A stretch of 64,000 bases of DNA from Lachnospiraceae bacterium (GCA_022794265.1 JAAWEK010000005.1:124001-188000); one strand, 5' to 3'; positions 8,740 through 17,667 are shown, numbered from the stretch's first letter. Made by a program: numbers and translations. Notes: generated by a model not told the origin, from the sequence alone.

Positions 8740-9300
8740 TCATTGATGCTGTTCTGCATACTCCAGAAATTCTTTCGTCTTTGACCAATATTTTATTCCC
8801 CAGTTTTCAAAATTCCACTCTTCCATATACCCGTTACATTCATAATCGATATAGTAAATCAATCCATCCTGAACCACAAAATTCGTCGGGAAATAGTCAA
8901 TATTTAATCCTGCCGGATATAATACCTTACACATTTGCCTGACCTGTTCCAGATATTCCGGTTTCATTTCCTCCTGCAATATTAGGTCATATATGGTTGG
9001 TCCGTCTATATACTCTTTCAAAATCCTCTCATGATCCATATCGATTTCTATCATCTTTGGAATCCGTATTCTGGTTTCCTGCAGCCGCTCATAATCATGT
9101 TTTTCTGCCTCGATTTTATTTCCAAACTGGTAATAACTGCATGGCTCATGATGAATCTGCTTTAACACATAAAGCTGATTCCCTTCTGCTGCCAGATATG
9201 AGTATCCTCCCTTCCCCTTTCCCAGGAGTTTAATAATCTTATATTCCTTCCCATTTACCGATAACGCTTCAATATTTGAATATTCCATGTTTTCAACCAT
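8740..9300 (-). CDS. minimal protein-kinase-like protein
   Basis: This 186-residue cytoplasmic protein has a compact kinase fold. A glycine-rich loop (GKGKGGYSYLA, about residues 27-37) is followed by the ATP-binding lysine (YVLKQ, Lys47). A catalytic-loop-like NIDYFPTNF (about 133-141) has the Asp and Asn spacing of HxDxxxxN, and YIDYE takes the place of the DFG motif. It is about 80 residues shorter than eukaryotic-like kinases and resembles Kdo/RIO-type or aminoglycoside-kinase-like proteins. It follows the BcrAB-type exporter genes by 12 bases and is probably co-transcribed with them and the two-component system. The phosphate acceptor is unknown; it could also be an inactive relative. 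Confidence 0.6.
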   Translation of the reverse strand: MVENMEYSNIEALSVNGKEYKIIKLLGKGKGGYSYLAAEGNQLYVLKQIHHEPCSYYQFGNKIEAEKHDYERLQETRIRIPKMIEIDMDHERILKEYIDGPTIYDLILQEEMKPEYLEQVRQMCKVLYPAGLNIDYFPTNFVVQDGLIYYIDYECNGYMEEWNFENWGIKYWSKTKEFLEYAEQHQ

Positions 9301-9312
9301 CCTTTCCTGTTT

Positions 9313-10020
9313 TTAAACTGCATCCTTTTTCTCAATGCCATGAACAACAGCCAATGCACATATCAAAGAACCAATAAATAATATTATAGGAAGAATTGCA
9401 TTATTACGCAGGGAAAAATCACCCACCGTGCCGTTCATTACCAGAAACAATAAAAAGGAAGCAATAATCGCTGCTTTGGATGAATGTAGCAGATTCCCGA
9501 TAAACAGTGCAATAAATCCCAATGTAACCGTAAGAATTGATTTCAGACAGACCTGAACATAAAATTCACGGCTCATCATATCAAATCCCAGACCGAAACT
9601 CTGTTCCATACTTCCCGATGGCAGATACAGCAAAAGATAAATCATAATTTTTCCTATTGCCAGTGCCGCAAAGCAGAATATCCAGACTGCTGCCATTTCA
9701 GAAATTATGATACGTTTCCGCCGGATGGGATATCCAAACATCAGATTCCGAATCCCGTTTTTTGCAGGTGCTATGACAAACACAGACATCATAACCGCCG
9801 TAAATACAAGAAAACAGAGATTTGTAAACATTTCCACCTGTACCATCATCGTGTCCATTCCCGGAGCCGAATCCGGTACCCCGGTCTCGGGATCATTGGC
9901 AATCCCCAGATAACATTGCGCAAACAGAAACATGCCCAGCGCCGCAATAATAACAAACGCTGCCAGTATATACTTTAAAATATTATGTTTTTTCCATTCC
10001 AATCCGATTAATTTTAACAT
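9313..10020 (-). CDS. ABC-2 permease (BcrB/lantibiotic-immunity type)
   Basis: This 235-residue protein has six predicted membrane segments (for example YILAAFVIIAALGMFLFAQ, LCFLVFTAVMMSVFVIAP, AIIASFLLFLVMNGTV, ILPIILFIGSLICALAVV). Its ATG is immediately next to the stop of the ATPase gene. The short form, the WKK motif at the N-terminus and the PIRRKRIIISE cytoplasmic loop are usual in permeases of peptide-antibiotic immunity transporters. With the ATPase and the two-component system upstream it makes a module like those that detect and expel peptide antibiotics. That function is inferred from gene order. Confidence 0.75.
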   Translation of the reverse strand: MLKLIGLEWKKHNILKYILAAFVIIAALGMFLFAQCYLGIANDPETGVPDSAPGMDTMMVQVEMFTNLCFLVFTAVMMSVFVIAPAKNGIRNLMFGYPIRRKRIIISEMAAVWIFCFAALAIGKIMIYLLLYLPSGSMEQSFGLGFDMMSREFYVQVCLKSILTVTLGFIALFIGNLLHSSKAAIIASFLLFLVMNGTVGDFSLRNNAILPIILFIGSLICALAVVHGIEKKDAV

Positions 10021-10935
10021 TTATTTTCCCTCCCCTATCACTTTCAGATAATAATCTTCCAAAGATTCTGTTTTTACATGCAACGCTTTCAGGGCAATCT
10101 TATTCCTGCCAAACAGGGCGGAGATTTGTTCAGTCGGAATATCCGTATTATAAATCCGCAGCCTGTTTTCCTCCAAAATTTTAAAATTCCGGAGATTCAT
10201 TTCAGAACTCAGCAGATAAGAAGCCTTTTTAATATCCGGCGTTACCAGCTCAATATATTCCATGCCCAGTTCCGAAATCATATCCATGGAAATCTCTTCA
10301 CACAATTTTCCTTTCTTAATGATACCAATGGTATTGGCCATATTCTGAATTTCGGAAAGAATGTGGCTGGATATCAGAATGCTGATTCCATACTGCCGGC
10401 TTAACCGGACCAGAAGCTGCCGCATTTGCTTTATCCCTTCCGGGTCAAGCCCATTTGCCGGCTCATCCAGTATCAATAATTCCGGTTTTGTCAGAATCGC
10501 TCTTGCAATTCCAAGTCTCTGCTTCATTCCTAAAGAAAACTCTCTGACTTTTTTCGATTTATCATCGGATAATGCCAGCACATCCAGTACCTCTTCAACC
10601 GCATTCTTTCTGTAATATCCCAGATATTCGCAGTGCAGCCTTAAGTTTGCCTCTGCACTTAATCCTTCATAAAACACTGGAAATTCAATAATACTCTGTA
10701 TTCTCTTGAATACTTCGTATGAATCCGGCCGCAATTTCTGTTCAAACAAAATAATTTCACCGGATGTGGGCTTCCATAAATTTGTTATCATTTTCATCGT
10801 AGTAGTCTTACCGGCTCCGTTCGGTCCTAAAAAACCATAGATTCCGCCTTTTTGTATATGCATGTTCAAATCGCTGACCAGTGTTTTATTGCCGATTTTT
10901 TTTGTTAAATTGTGGGTGGTCAAAACATACTTCAT
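10021..10935 (-). CDS. ABC transporter ATPase (BcrA type)
   Basis: This 304-residue ATPase pairs with the permease that follows directly. It has Walker A GPNGAGKTT, the Q-loop region IIEFPVFYEGLSA, signature FSLGMKQRLG, Walker B LILDEPANGLD and the switch His (ISSHILSEI). The EFPVFYE sequence and a C-terminal domain of about 80 residues (ending SLEDYYLKVIGEGK) are typical of BcrA and lantibiotic-immunity ATPases. A gap of 123 bases separates it from the sensor kinase gene and may hold a regulator-controlled promoter. Bacitracin or lantibiotic export is likely by family, but the substrate is not shown. Confidence 0.85.
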   Translation of the reverse strand: MKYVLTTHNLTKKIGNKTLVSDLNMHIQKGGIYGFLGPNGAGKTTTMKMITNLWKPTSGEIILFEQKLRPDSYEVFKRIQSIIEFPVFYEGLSAEANLRLHCEYLGYYRKNAVEEVLDVLALSDDKSKKVREFSLGMKQRLGIARAILTKPELLILDEPANGLDPEGIKQMRQLLVRLSRQYGISILISSHILSEIQNMANTIGIIKKGKLCEEISMDMISELGMEYIELVTPDIKKASYLLSSEMNLRNFKILEENRLRIYNTDIPTEQISALFGRNKIALKALHVKTESLEDYYLKVIGEGK

Positions 10936-11058
10936 CCTTAATATTCCTCCTTAAAATTTTTCAAAGAATATAAGTTTCACAATTACTTATCTCTTTAAAA
11001 ATAGTTTATCAGGAATACCTTTCAAAACTCTCAAACAATTCTTACAAATTTCTTTCAT

Positions 11059-11979
11059 TTATAATTCCCTTTGCCTGATTCGCAATGTAAACGTTGTCTT
11101 TTTATACGGAATACTGGTTACTGAAATGCTGCCGCCCAGCCGCTCCGCCATTCCTTTGGCAATCGTAAGACCTAACCCGTTTCCCTGCATATTCTTATTA
11201 CGGGAATCTTCCAGCGTATACATTCTGTCAAATATATGTGAAAGTTCAGAAGCTTCAATCCCTCTTCCTTTATCCGTCACATCTATATACAACGCATCTT
11301 CTTCCCGCCTGACTTCCAGGCCTAAATATTTCCCGTCATTCCCATATCTGAGGGCATTGCTAATCAGATTATTCAGAATCCGTTCCAACGCCTCTTTTGA
11401 AGAATAGATATAAAAAGATTCCTCCGGAATCCGTACGTCCACATCAAAATCCTGTCCTGTCAGAATATCATAATAAGCCAGAATGATTTCTCTGCACAAT
11501 TCATTAATATTAATTGTTTCCATGACAAAATCCATATCCCCGGCTTCCAGTTTTGCCAATGTGAAAAATTTATTAATCAGCTCCATTACCTCATTGGCCT
11601 TTTTCTGTACTTTTAATAAATTATCATCCTCCTGTTTCGCCGTCATGATTTCCAGATAGCCCAGAATCACCGTCATAGGTGTCTTAATATCATGGGATAC
11701 ATTCGATAACATCCGCTTAATTTCCAACCGGGAACCCATATAATCCGCTTTCACTTTTAACTGGTTTTCTAATAATCCGTTTATCTGATCTATGAGATAT
11801 TTCATTTCTTTTTCAGATGTAAAAGACATTATCTTTTCCGAAGAATCACGCTCCATAATCCGGCTGATATCCTGTGCAATTGTCTGTATCTGCCGTTTTC
11901 TCTTTTTCTCTTTTATACACAATATAACAATGACCATTACCAAAAAAATTAATATAATTAGTTTTATATCCGGGAACAT
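11059..11979 (-). CDS. two-component sensor histidine kinase
   Basis: This is a kinase of about 306 residues. The ATG at 11979 (MFPDIKLII) is preferred because GGAGG stands 10 bases upstream; a start at 12018 is possible. A single membrane helix (LIILIFLVMVIVILCI) lies at the very N-terminus with almost no external domain. A HAMP-like linker follows, then the phospho-acceptor box (MLSNVSHDIKTPMTVILGYLE). The ATPase domain has N (NLISNALRYG), DKGRGI and GNGLGL motifs. The lack of a sensor domain fits kinases that sense through a partner transporter. It acts with the response regulator just upstream and probably controls the BcrAB-type exporter downstream. Confidence 0.82.
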   Translation of the reverse strand: MFPDIKLIILIFLVMVIVILCIKEKKRKRQIQTIAQDISRIMERDSSEKIMSFTSEKEMKYLIDQINGLLENQLKVKADYMGSRLEIKRMLSNVSHDIKTPMTVILGYLEIMTAKQEDDNLLKVQKKANEVMELINKFFTLAKLEAGDMDFVMETININELCREIILAYYDILTGQDFDVDVRIPEESFYIYSSKEALERILNNLISNALRYGNDGKYLGLEVRREEDALYIDVTDKGRGIEASELSHIFDRMYTLEDSRNKNMQGNGLGLTIAKGMAERLGGSISVTSIPYKKTTFTLRIRQREL

Positions 11980-12046
11980 TTCTCTTTCAACCTCCAAACA
12001 AGCTTCCGCAGAATCCATACACTCCACAGAAATAAATCTTCTATCC

Positions 12047-12733
12047 CTAAATTCCCAGTTTATAGCCAATCCCCCATACAGTTGCAATATATTGCGGCTT
12101 CTTCGGATTATCCTCCACCTTGCTTCTCAGCCGGCTGATTAATACATTAACAGCGTTTTCATCTCCAAAATACTCCTCCTCCCAGATTATAGTATATAAT
12201 TGTGCCTTCGTATATACTTTTTTGGGATTTGTCATAAATAGTTTCAGTGTTTCAAATTCCTTTGCCGTTAACTCAATCCTTTGCCCCCTCTTTTCCAAAG
12301 AATGCATTTCCTGATTTAAAACCAAATCTCCAATACTGATATTCTCCGGCTTCTTCTCATTTTCCCCTGCAGAATACTGACCCGCCCGCCGGATATGCGC
12401 TTTTATCCTTGCCACCAGCTCTGTCAGCGAGAAGGGTTTCGTAATATAATCATCCGCCCCCAGCCCCAGTCCAAAGGCTTTATCCGAATCACTGTCCTTT
12501 GCCGACATAATGATAATCGGTACCACGCTGTTGGTTCTGATTTTTTTCATAACTGTCAGACCATCCATTTGGGGCATCATAATATCCAGAAGCACTAACT
12601 CATATTGATTTTTATCCGCCAGTTCACAAGCTTCTTTTCCATTAAATGCAGATTCCGTTTCAAATCCTTCTGCTATCAGATAGTCCTTCACCATAGTGTG
12701 CAATTCAATGTCATCTTCAATAATTAATATCAT
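12047..12733 (-). CDS. OmpR-family response regulator
   Basis: This 228-residue regulator has a receiver domain (residues 1-115) with acidic pocket IEDD, phospho-acceptor Asp in LVLLDIMMP, and the conserved Lys in YITKPF. A winged-helix DNA-binding domain follows (about 130-226) with ELTAKEFETLKLFMTNP, the VNVLISRLRSKVE recognition helix and the WGIGYKL end. It starts 6 bases after the Nudix-HD gene and is followed by the kinase gene with a gap of 67 bases. The cognate kinase is the gene at 11059-11979. Likely targets are the exporter genes downstream. Confidence 0.88.
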   Translation of the reverse strand: MILIIEDDIELHTMVKDYLIAEGFETESAFNGKEACELADKNQYELVLLDIMMPQMDGLTVMKKIRTNSVVPIIIMSAKDSDSDKAFGLGLGADDYITKPFSLTELVARIKAHIRRAGQYSAGENEKKPENISIGDLVLNQEMHSLEKRGQRIELTAKEFETLKLFMTNPKKVYTKAQLYTIIWEEEYFGDENAVNVLISRLRSKVEDNPKKPQYIATVWGIGYKLGI

Positions 12734-12739
12734 CTGCCT

Positions 12740-13669
12740 TCACTCCAAAAATAAATCTTTTTTCTCTTCCCAAATCCTTTTTGCCTTCTCAGTTACCATC
12801 GGATTCGGTACTATTTTCTTATATTTCAAATCTGCATCCAGCAAATCAGCCTCCATCAGGATAACCAGTTCCATTGGAATATCTGTTCCCAATAAATCTT
12901 TGTCCGAATGATGTAAAATTATATCATATACTTTCTCCACAAATACAGTATCCCATTGCTTCGTCAATGTAAATTGTTTAAAAATTTCTGCACTTCTCCG
13001 GGCATGGTATTCATTATCTCCGGCTCCATATCCGACATCATGAAATATCGCTGCAGTAATCAGTACATTATAATCTAATTTCATGCCTTCTGCCAACAGC
13101 TCCGCCCACTGTACCACTCGTATAATATGTTCATACCGTTCCCGAAATCGCTGGTTCGGATTTGCGGAGAGATTTCCATAATTATTATCCAGATTCTTCC
13201 TAACATATTCAAACATTTCTTCTCTTGTTGTTACGAATCCCAGAGTTATTACTTTTTCAATTAATCGGGGCTGAATGAAAGGATACGTCAGGCTGTCCGG
13301 TAAATCCGGCAAAGTCTCCATAAATACAATTTTTTCAATCTCAAAGTGCAGTTCCGGTTCAAATCCCCTAATCTCTGCATAATACAACATTCCAATATTT
13401 TCTTCCCTAGTCTCATTCCCCCTGGTCTTTCCTATCACAGAATAAACCCCAACGGATTTTAAATTATAATCAACTGCCCCGGTTTCCTCATACAGTTCAC
13501 GCCTGGCCGCCTGTCGGACAGTTTCATTTTTTTCCCTGTGTCCACCCGGAACTTCATATGTATTCCTCTCTTTATGCTTGCACAAAACCCATTTCCCATT
13601 AAAGCGCGAAACAATTACAACAAACTTTATCAATGAATCCTCAATAAAATCATAAAATTTGACTTCCAT
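12740..13669 (-). CDS. Nudix hydrolase-HD domain fusion protein
   Basis: This 309-residue protein joins two metal-dependent hydrolase domains. Residues 1-150 form a Nudix domain with the signature GGHREKNETVRQAARRELYEETGA, normally acting on nucleoside diphosphates linked to another group. Residues 165-305 form an HD domain, with His in RYEHIIRVVQWAELL, the metal-binding FHDVGYG, a further His-Ala-Arg (NEYHARRSAEIF) and a late Asp in LMEADLLDAD. No signal peptide is seen. It lies between recQ (49 bases) and the response regulator (6 bases), so it is probably in that operon. Linkage of a nucleotide-cleaning protein to a drug-response module is unusual; the substrate is unknown. Confidence 0.78.
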   Translation of the reverse strand: MEVKFYDFIEDSLIKFVVIVSRFNGKWVLCKHKERNTYEVPGGHREKNETVRQAARRELYEETGAVDYNLKSVGVYSVIGKTRGNETREENIGMLYYAEIRGFEPELHFEIEKIVFMETLPDLPDSLTYPFIQPRLIEKVITLGFVTTREEMFEYVRKNLDNNYGNLSANPNQRFRERYEHIIRVVQWAELLAEGMKLDYNVLITAAIFHDVGYGAGDNEYHARRSAEIFKQFTLTKQWDTVFVEKVYDIILHHSDKDLLGTDIPMELVILMEADLLDADLKYKKIVPNPMVTEKAKRIWEEKKDLFLE

Positions 13670-13718
13670 CCTCGTATTTCTCCTTCAAATTCGGTTTTTG
13701 TATTTTATTATCTGTTAT

Positions 13719-16031
13719 TTACTCTAAATGTTTCCATTCTCCCAGCAATTTTTCAACAATGCTTCGCTGCGCCTGTTCACTGAACACAAACACCTCATAC
13801 TCCGTTCCTTTGGCGCTAATCTGCGGCTTTAATGCAATTCCCAGCTCCTTTCCTTTTTCATATACTGTTTTTTTCCAGATACCTTTTTCATAGTTCTCTT
13901 CCAGATAATTTTCTGCTTTCAATTTCCGCATAATCGCTGCACCGCTGGTTTTCTTCATAACCGACTCATCTCTCAATTCATTCAGTTGATTCGTTAATGC
14001 CGTAATTTGACATTCCGGCACAAAAACTACCTGTCCTGCCATTTCTTCCGTCAACACAAAGTCTTCTTTTCGATTCTTTATTCTGCCCAGTTTTTCCCGG
14101 GCAGTATCCGGCTCCGTATTTTCCGAATCCTTCATTTCTTCATAATATAATTTTTCCCTGTTTCCACTTGTAAACTCCTGAATCACCTGCAAAAAACGCA
14201 CTCCGTATTTTTCATATTTATTTTCACCAACCCCGTTTACATTCAGCATCTCTTCTCTTGTAAACGGCAATTTGATACACATATCAATCAATGTCTTATC
14301 TGTACAGATAATATACGGCGGCATTCCTGCTTCTTTTGCCAAAGTCAGGCGCAAAACTTTAAGCTGCTCAAACAATTCCAATCCTCTTGAATTTAAAATG
14401 TCTGATGTCCGGTTCCATTTAGATTTTTTCTTTGAAGCGTTATTTGCAGCAGCCTCTCTGTCTGCCAGTTCCTGTTCCTTCGAAGTCAGCTTTGGTATTT
14501 TAATCTTTACCACACTTGTTCCCTGCAAAATATCCATGGCTTCTCTTCTAAGTTTTACGATTGCATACTTGTCTCTGGTAACATACAGATACTCCCGCAT
14601 AATCAGCTCATTGATTACCTGTTTTAACTGTTTCTCCGGTGTTCCCTGTTCCAATCCGAAACAGGAAAGGGCATCCAGTCCATAAGAAATCAGTTTTGCT
14701 TTTTTCTCTCCTCTCAGCGTCCCCACAATTACATTCATACCAAATCGTCCTCTTGTTTCCCGAATACAATTCACAATATTTCTACACATATCAGTAACAT
14801 CTATTTCTTCATATTCCATCAGACAATTCGAACAATTTCCACAGTTGCAGAAAGTCTTTTCCCCAAAATATCGTAAAATATAAGTTCTCAGACATTCTTT
14901 CGTGGTACAATAGTACGTCATCTGCCGCAGACGTTTCATATCCTGTTCCCTTAGCTCCATACTTTCCTCTCCCCCGATATCCGCTCTGACCTCTTTATTC
15001 TCAATTAAAAACTGATTAATCATTACATCCTGGGGAGAATATAACAAAATGCAGTCCGCCTTTTCCCCGTCACGTCCTGCCCTGCCTGCCTCCTGATAAT
15101 AATTTTCCATACTCTGGGGCATATTATAATGAATCACATACCGTACATTGGATTTATCAATCCCCATTCCAAATGCATTGGTAGCCACAATAATCTGAAC
15201 TTCATCATAGATAAACGCATCCTGACTATTTTTCCGCTCCTCATTTGACAGTCCTGCATGATACCTGGCAGCGGAAATCCCCTGACCTTTCAATAACTCA
15301 AACACAAGTTCCACATTTTTTCTGGTGGCGCAGTATATGATGCCGCTTTCCCCTTTGTGTTCCTGTATGTATTTTATCAGCGCCCCGTTTTTCTTCTTAT
15401 CCTCATTTACTTCAAAATACAGATTCTCACGGTTAAAACCCGTAACCAGAACATTGGGCTGCTCCAGTTTCAATACGCATAGAATATCTTCCTTCACCTG
15501 TTCGGTTGCCGTTGCCGTAAATGCACTGATAACCGGTCTTTTTGGAAGCAATTCAATCAGTTTTACAATATTCAGATAACTTGGCCGGAAATCCTGTCCC
15601 CACTGTGAAATACAATGGGCTTCGTCCACGGTAACCATAGAGATATCCACACACATCACAAACTGCTGAAACATGGGCGTTTCCAATCGCTCCGGCGCAA
15701 CATATATAATTTTGTACTGACCTCTCGATGCATTAGACAAGGCCATGGAAATCTGTTTTTCCGTCAGGGAACTGTTTATGTATGCCGCATGTATTCCCGC
15801 TTCATTCAAGGCCCGAACCTGATCTTTCATCAAAGAAATCAATGGTGAAATTACCAGAGTAATTCCTGATAACATAAGCGCAGGAATTTGGTAACACAGA
15901 GACTTTCCTGACCCTGTCGGCATAATTCCCAAAACATCCCGCCCTTCTAAAATACTGCCGATTAACATTTCCTGCCCTTCCCGAAATGTCTCATAACCGA
16001 AATATTTCTTAAGTACCTCTGATTGATTCAT
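13719..16031 (-). CDS. recQ: ATP-dependent DNA helicase RecQ
   Basis: This 770-residue SF2 helicase unwinds DNA 3' to 5' during recombinational repair. It has Walker A MPTGSGKSLC, DEAH box DEAHCISQWG, TATA motif FTATATEQ and motif VI QEAGRAGRDG. The zinc-binding cysteine cluster (CTTKECLRTY..., CNCGNCSNC) follows, then an RQC winged helix and an HRDC domain (about residues 550-630, with INGVGENK-like VNGVGENKYEKYG). A C-terminal extension of about 130 residues beyond HRDC is longer than in E. coli RecQ but common in Firmicutes. The start ATG has GGAGG upstream (16036-16042). It is the first gene of the long minus-strand run and is preceded by repeat copy B. Confidence 0.93.
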   Translation of the reverse strand: MNQSEVLKKYFGYETFREGQEMLIGSILEGRDVLGIMPTGSGKSLCYQIPALMLSGITLVISPLISLMKDQVRALNEAGIHAAYINSSLTEKQISMALSNASRGQYKIIYVAPERLETPMFQQFVMCVDISMVTVDEAHCISQWGQDFRPSYLNIVKLIELLPKRPVISAFTATATEQVKEDILCVLKLEQPNVLVTGFNRENLYFEVNEDKKKNGALIKYIQEHKGESGIIYCATRKNVELVFELLKGQGISAARYHAGLSNEERKNSQDAFIYDEVQIIVATNAFGMGIDKSNVRYVIHYNMPQSMENYYQEAGRAGRDGEKADCILLYSPQDVMINQFLIENKEVRADIGGEESMELREQDMKRLRQMTYYCTTKECLRTYILRYFGEKTFCNCGNCSNCLMEYEEIDVTDMCRNIVNCIRETRGRFGMNVIVGTLRGEKKAKLISYGLDALSCFGLEQGTPEKQLKQVINELIMREYLYVTRDKYAIVKLRREAMDILQGTSVVKIKIPKLTSKEQELADREAAANNASKKKSKWNRTSDILNSRGLELFEQLKVLRLTLAKEAGMPPYIICTDKTLIDMCIKLPFTREEMLNVNGVGENKYEKYGVRFLQVIQEFTSGNREKLYYEEMKDSENTEPDTAREKLGRIKNRKEDFVLTEEMAGQVVFVPECQITALTNQLNELRDESVMKKTSGAAIMRKLKAENYLEENYEKGIWKKTVYEKGKELGIALKPQISAKGTEYEVFVFSEQAQRSIVEKLLGEWKHLE

Positions 16032-16128
16032 ATTAATCCTCCAATGTATTTAAATTCCAATAATTTTATAGTAAACTGTGGGAAATATAAAATCAATCAT
16101 TATTTATGTTCTATATATAGTTTTCTCA

Positions 16129-16237
16129 TATTTATTCCCCATGCATATCACAGACCTGCCTGTGATACTGCCCCAATAAACAGTTTGAAAGAAGGGTATT
16201 TGGCAATTTACCTTTCTTCTGATAATTTCTTTCAACC
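16129..16237 (-). repeat. dispersed leader repeat, copy B
   Basis: This is the second copy of the 108-base element found at 7779-7887, same orientation. Both hairpins are kept: CAGTTTGAAAGAAGG with TTTCTTTCAACCT, and ATCACAG with CTGTGAT. Differences fall partly in loops, which suggests the RNA fold matters. It lies about 100 bases upstream of recQ, so both copies are 5' to minus-strand genes. Confidence 0.65.
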
Positions 16238-16256
16238 TTTAACCTGCAGAAAAATA

Positions 16257-16305
16257 AAATGCCTGTAGAAACATCCTGGCATATGATGTTTCCACAGGCA
16301 TTTTT
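16257..16305 (-). terminator. intrinsic terminator after the GyrI-like gene
   Basis: AAAATGCCTGTaGAAACATC (16257-16275) pairs with GATGTTTCcACAGGCATTTTT (16285-16305). A T-tract flanks the stem on both strands, so it may stop transcription both ways. It lies right after the gene ending at 16309. Confidence 0.75.
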
Positions 16306-16308
16306 ATA

Positions 16309-17028
16309 CTAAACCGGTTGTTCCTCCCCATAATTTTCCGTATTCATTCGAATCGGATGGCGGATGACGGTTTTTAATTTTTCCGGTGCGGTTCTTCTCG
16401 GGTCTCCCAAATAAATCTCATGATGATATCTGCCCTTCCCAAAATCCTGCTGATATCCCATTTTCAAAATATATTCATCCAGTCTGGCAATTGTGGCAGG
16501 TTCATCATCATAGGCTCCGATATGCATAACCTGGCAGCATAAACCTTCCGTATACCTGACCAGTTTTGCAGATGAAGTATCCAAAAACGGTTTCTTTTTT
16601 AAGAGATTCTCTTTTGCCCACTGAAAAATCTCCTCTGTCACGATTTCCGGCTGCCGTATCATGGAAATCCAATGAAATTTTTCCTTATCCGTTACATTTC
16701 TCCCATCAAATGCAACCTCATCTGTCCACCATAATCCCTCCAATGGCGGAACAACATAATTACCCTTTATCAACGCATCCATATAATCCTGTGGAAACCA
16801 TTTCTCCAAAATGAACGTTTGAGGAATACTGCCAAATTTCAAACCCATTTTAATCCCAAAAGACAAGCCATATAAAATTTCAATGGACTTTTTGTATTCC
16901 TCACTGGTATTTGGATTTCCGCTGCCTTCCACCTGAATATAAAGCATTTCGGGAATATCAATAACCGCAGGCGTTTTTTTCGGCACATAGATATCTTTAC
17001 AGACTTTTTTATAATCCATCTTATCCAT
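16309..17028 (-). CDS. GyrI-like small-molecule-binding protein
   Basis: This 239-residue cytoplasmic protein is of the GyrI-like superfamily, in the longer form with the opening 'YKKVCKDIYVPKKTPAVIDIPEMLYIQVEGSGNPN'-type region (residues 5-40). The centre has FHWISMIRQPEIVT, and the C-terminal CQVMHIGAYDDEPATIARLDEYI segment is shared with other members. The end, HEIYLGDPRRTAPEKLKTVIRHP, is conserved. Such proteins bind or hydrolyse cyclopropanoid or cationic small molecules and often accompany regulators. The ATG has AAGGAAAATGA upstream. It forms a probable operon with the second GyrI-like gene 38 bases upstream and the WYL regulator. Confidence 0.75.
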   Translation of the reverse strand: MDKMDYKKVCKDIYVPKKTPAVIDIPEMLYIQVEGSGNPNTSEEYKKSIEILYGLSFGIKMGLKFGSIPQTFILEKWFPQDYMDALIKGNYVVPPLEGLWWTDEVAFDGRNVTDKEKFHWISMIRQPEIVTEEIFQWAKENLLKKKPFLDTSSAKLVRYTEGLCCQVMHIGAYDDEPATIARLDEYILKMGYQQDFGKGRYHHEIYLGDPRRTAPEKLKTVIRHPIRMNTENYGEEQPV

Positions 17029-17066
17029 TCATTTTCCTTCTTTCCATAAAACTACTGCCTGCTCCA

Positions 17067-17570
17067 TCATTCAGACAAACCTATATAAATATGAATCTCT
17101 GCCTGTTCCATATCATCATTCTGATATTCTTCAAAATCACAGATAAAAGAACGTGATAAATCCATTTTCCAAATTTCCTGCCAGGCAGCCGCCACTGCCT
17201 GATGCATATCTCCTGTTACAATAAATCTGGCATATTTTCCTGCCGGTATTGTCATCATTCTTATATCCTTTGCAAACTTTCTACATTCCAACAATACGGA
17301 ATCCTTCTCTTCTTCCGTCAGTTCCGTTTCATATGCAGTCATTACCGTATAATCTTCCCGCTCATTTCCCGCATACTCTGTATAAATACCCAATGCCTTA
17401 TTATTGACTTTTCCCGGAATTTCTGCATAAATACCCTCGGAATAAAATCTCTTCCATAAGCCGCCTATTACCATTCCCATATCCGGCGCCTGATTATTGG
17501 TTCGTGCGGCAATCCCTAAAACTGTTTTAGCTGTCAGTGTTACAATCTCATAATTCATATTCTGTTCCAT
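17067..17570 (-). CDS. GyrI-like / AraC effector-binding domain protein
   Basis: This 167-residue stand-alone effector-binding domain is like the C-terminal half of Rob and BmrR. The signs are the opening YEIVTLTAKTVLGIAART, the GLWKRFYSEGIYAEIPGKVN segment, GIYTEYAGNEREDYTVMTAYE (the acidic substrate-contacting strand) and the closing IHIYIGLSE strand. It lacks a DNA-binding domain. It probably binds hydrophobic or cationic small molecules. It is placed between the second GyrI-like gene and the WYL-domain regulator, all in the same direction. Confidence 0.78.
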   Translation of the reverse strand: MEQNMNYEIVTLTAKTVLGIAARTNNQAPDMGMVIGGLWKRFYSEGIYAEIPGKVNNKALGIYTEYAGNEREDYTVMTAYETELTEEEKDSVLLECRKFAKDIRMMTIPAGKYARFIVTGDMHQAVAAAWQEIWKMDLSRSFICDFEEYQNDDMEQAEIHIYIGLSE

Positions 17571-17586
17571 CCTTTATATTTATTTT

Positions 17587-17607
17587 AAAGTTGCTTCTTT
17601 CAACTTT
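17587..17607. other. small hairpin between WYL regulator and GyrI-like gene
   Basis: AAAGTTG (17587-17593) and CAACTTT (17601-17607) form a perfect 7-base stem around CTTCTTT. It lies in the 97-base gap after the WYL regulator stop. There is no clear U-tract; it could be a weak terminator or an operator. Confidence 0.35.
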
Positions 17608-17667
17608 CAGAATAATCTTACCATTATAAACACGACAACTATATGTCATCATTAAAAAGAATCTTAT

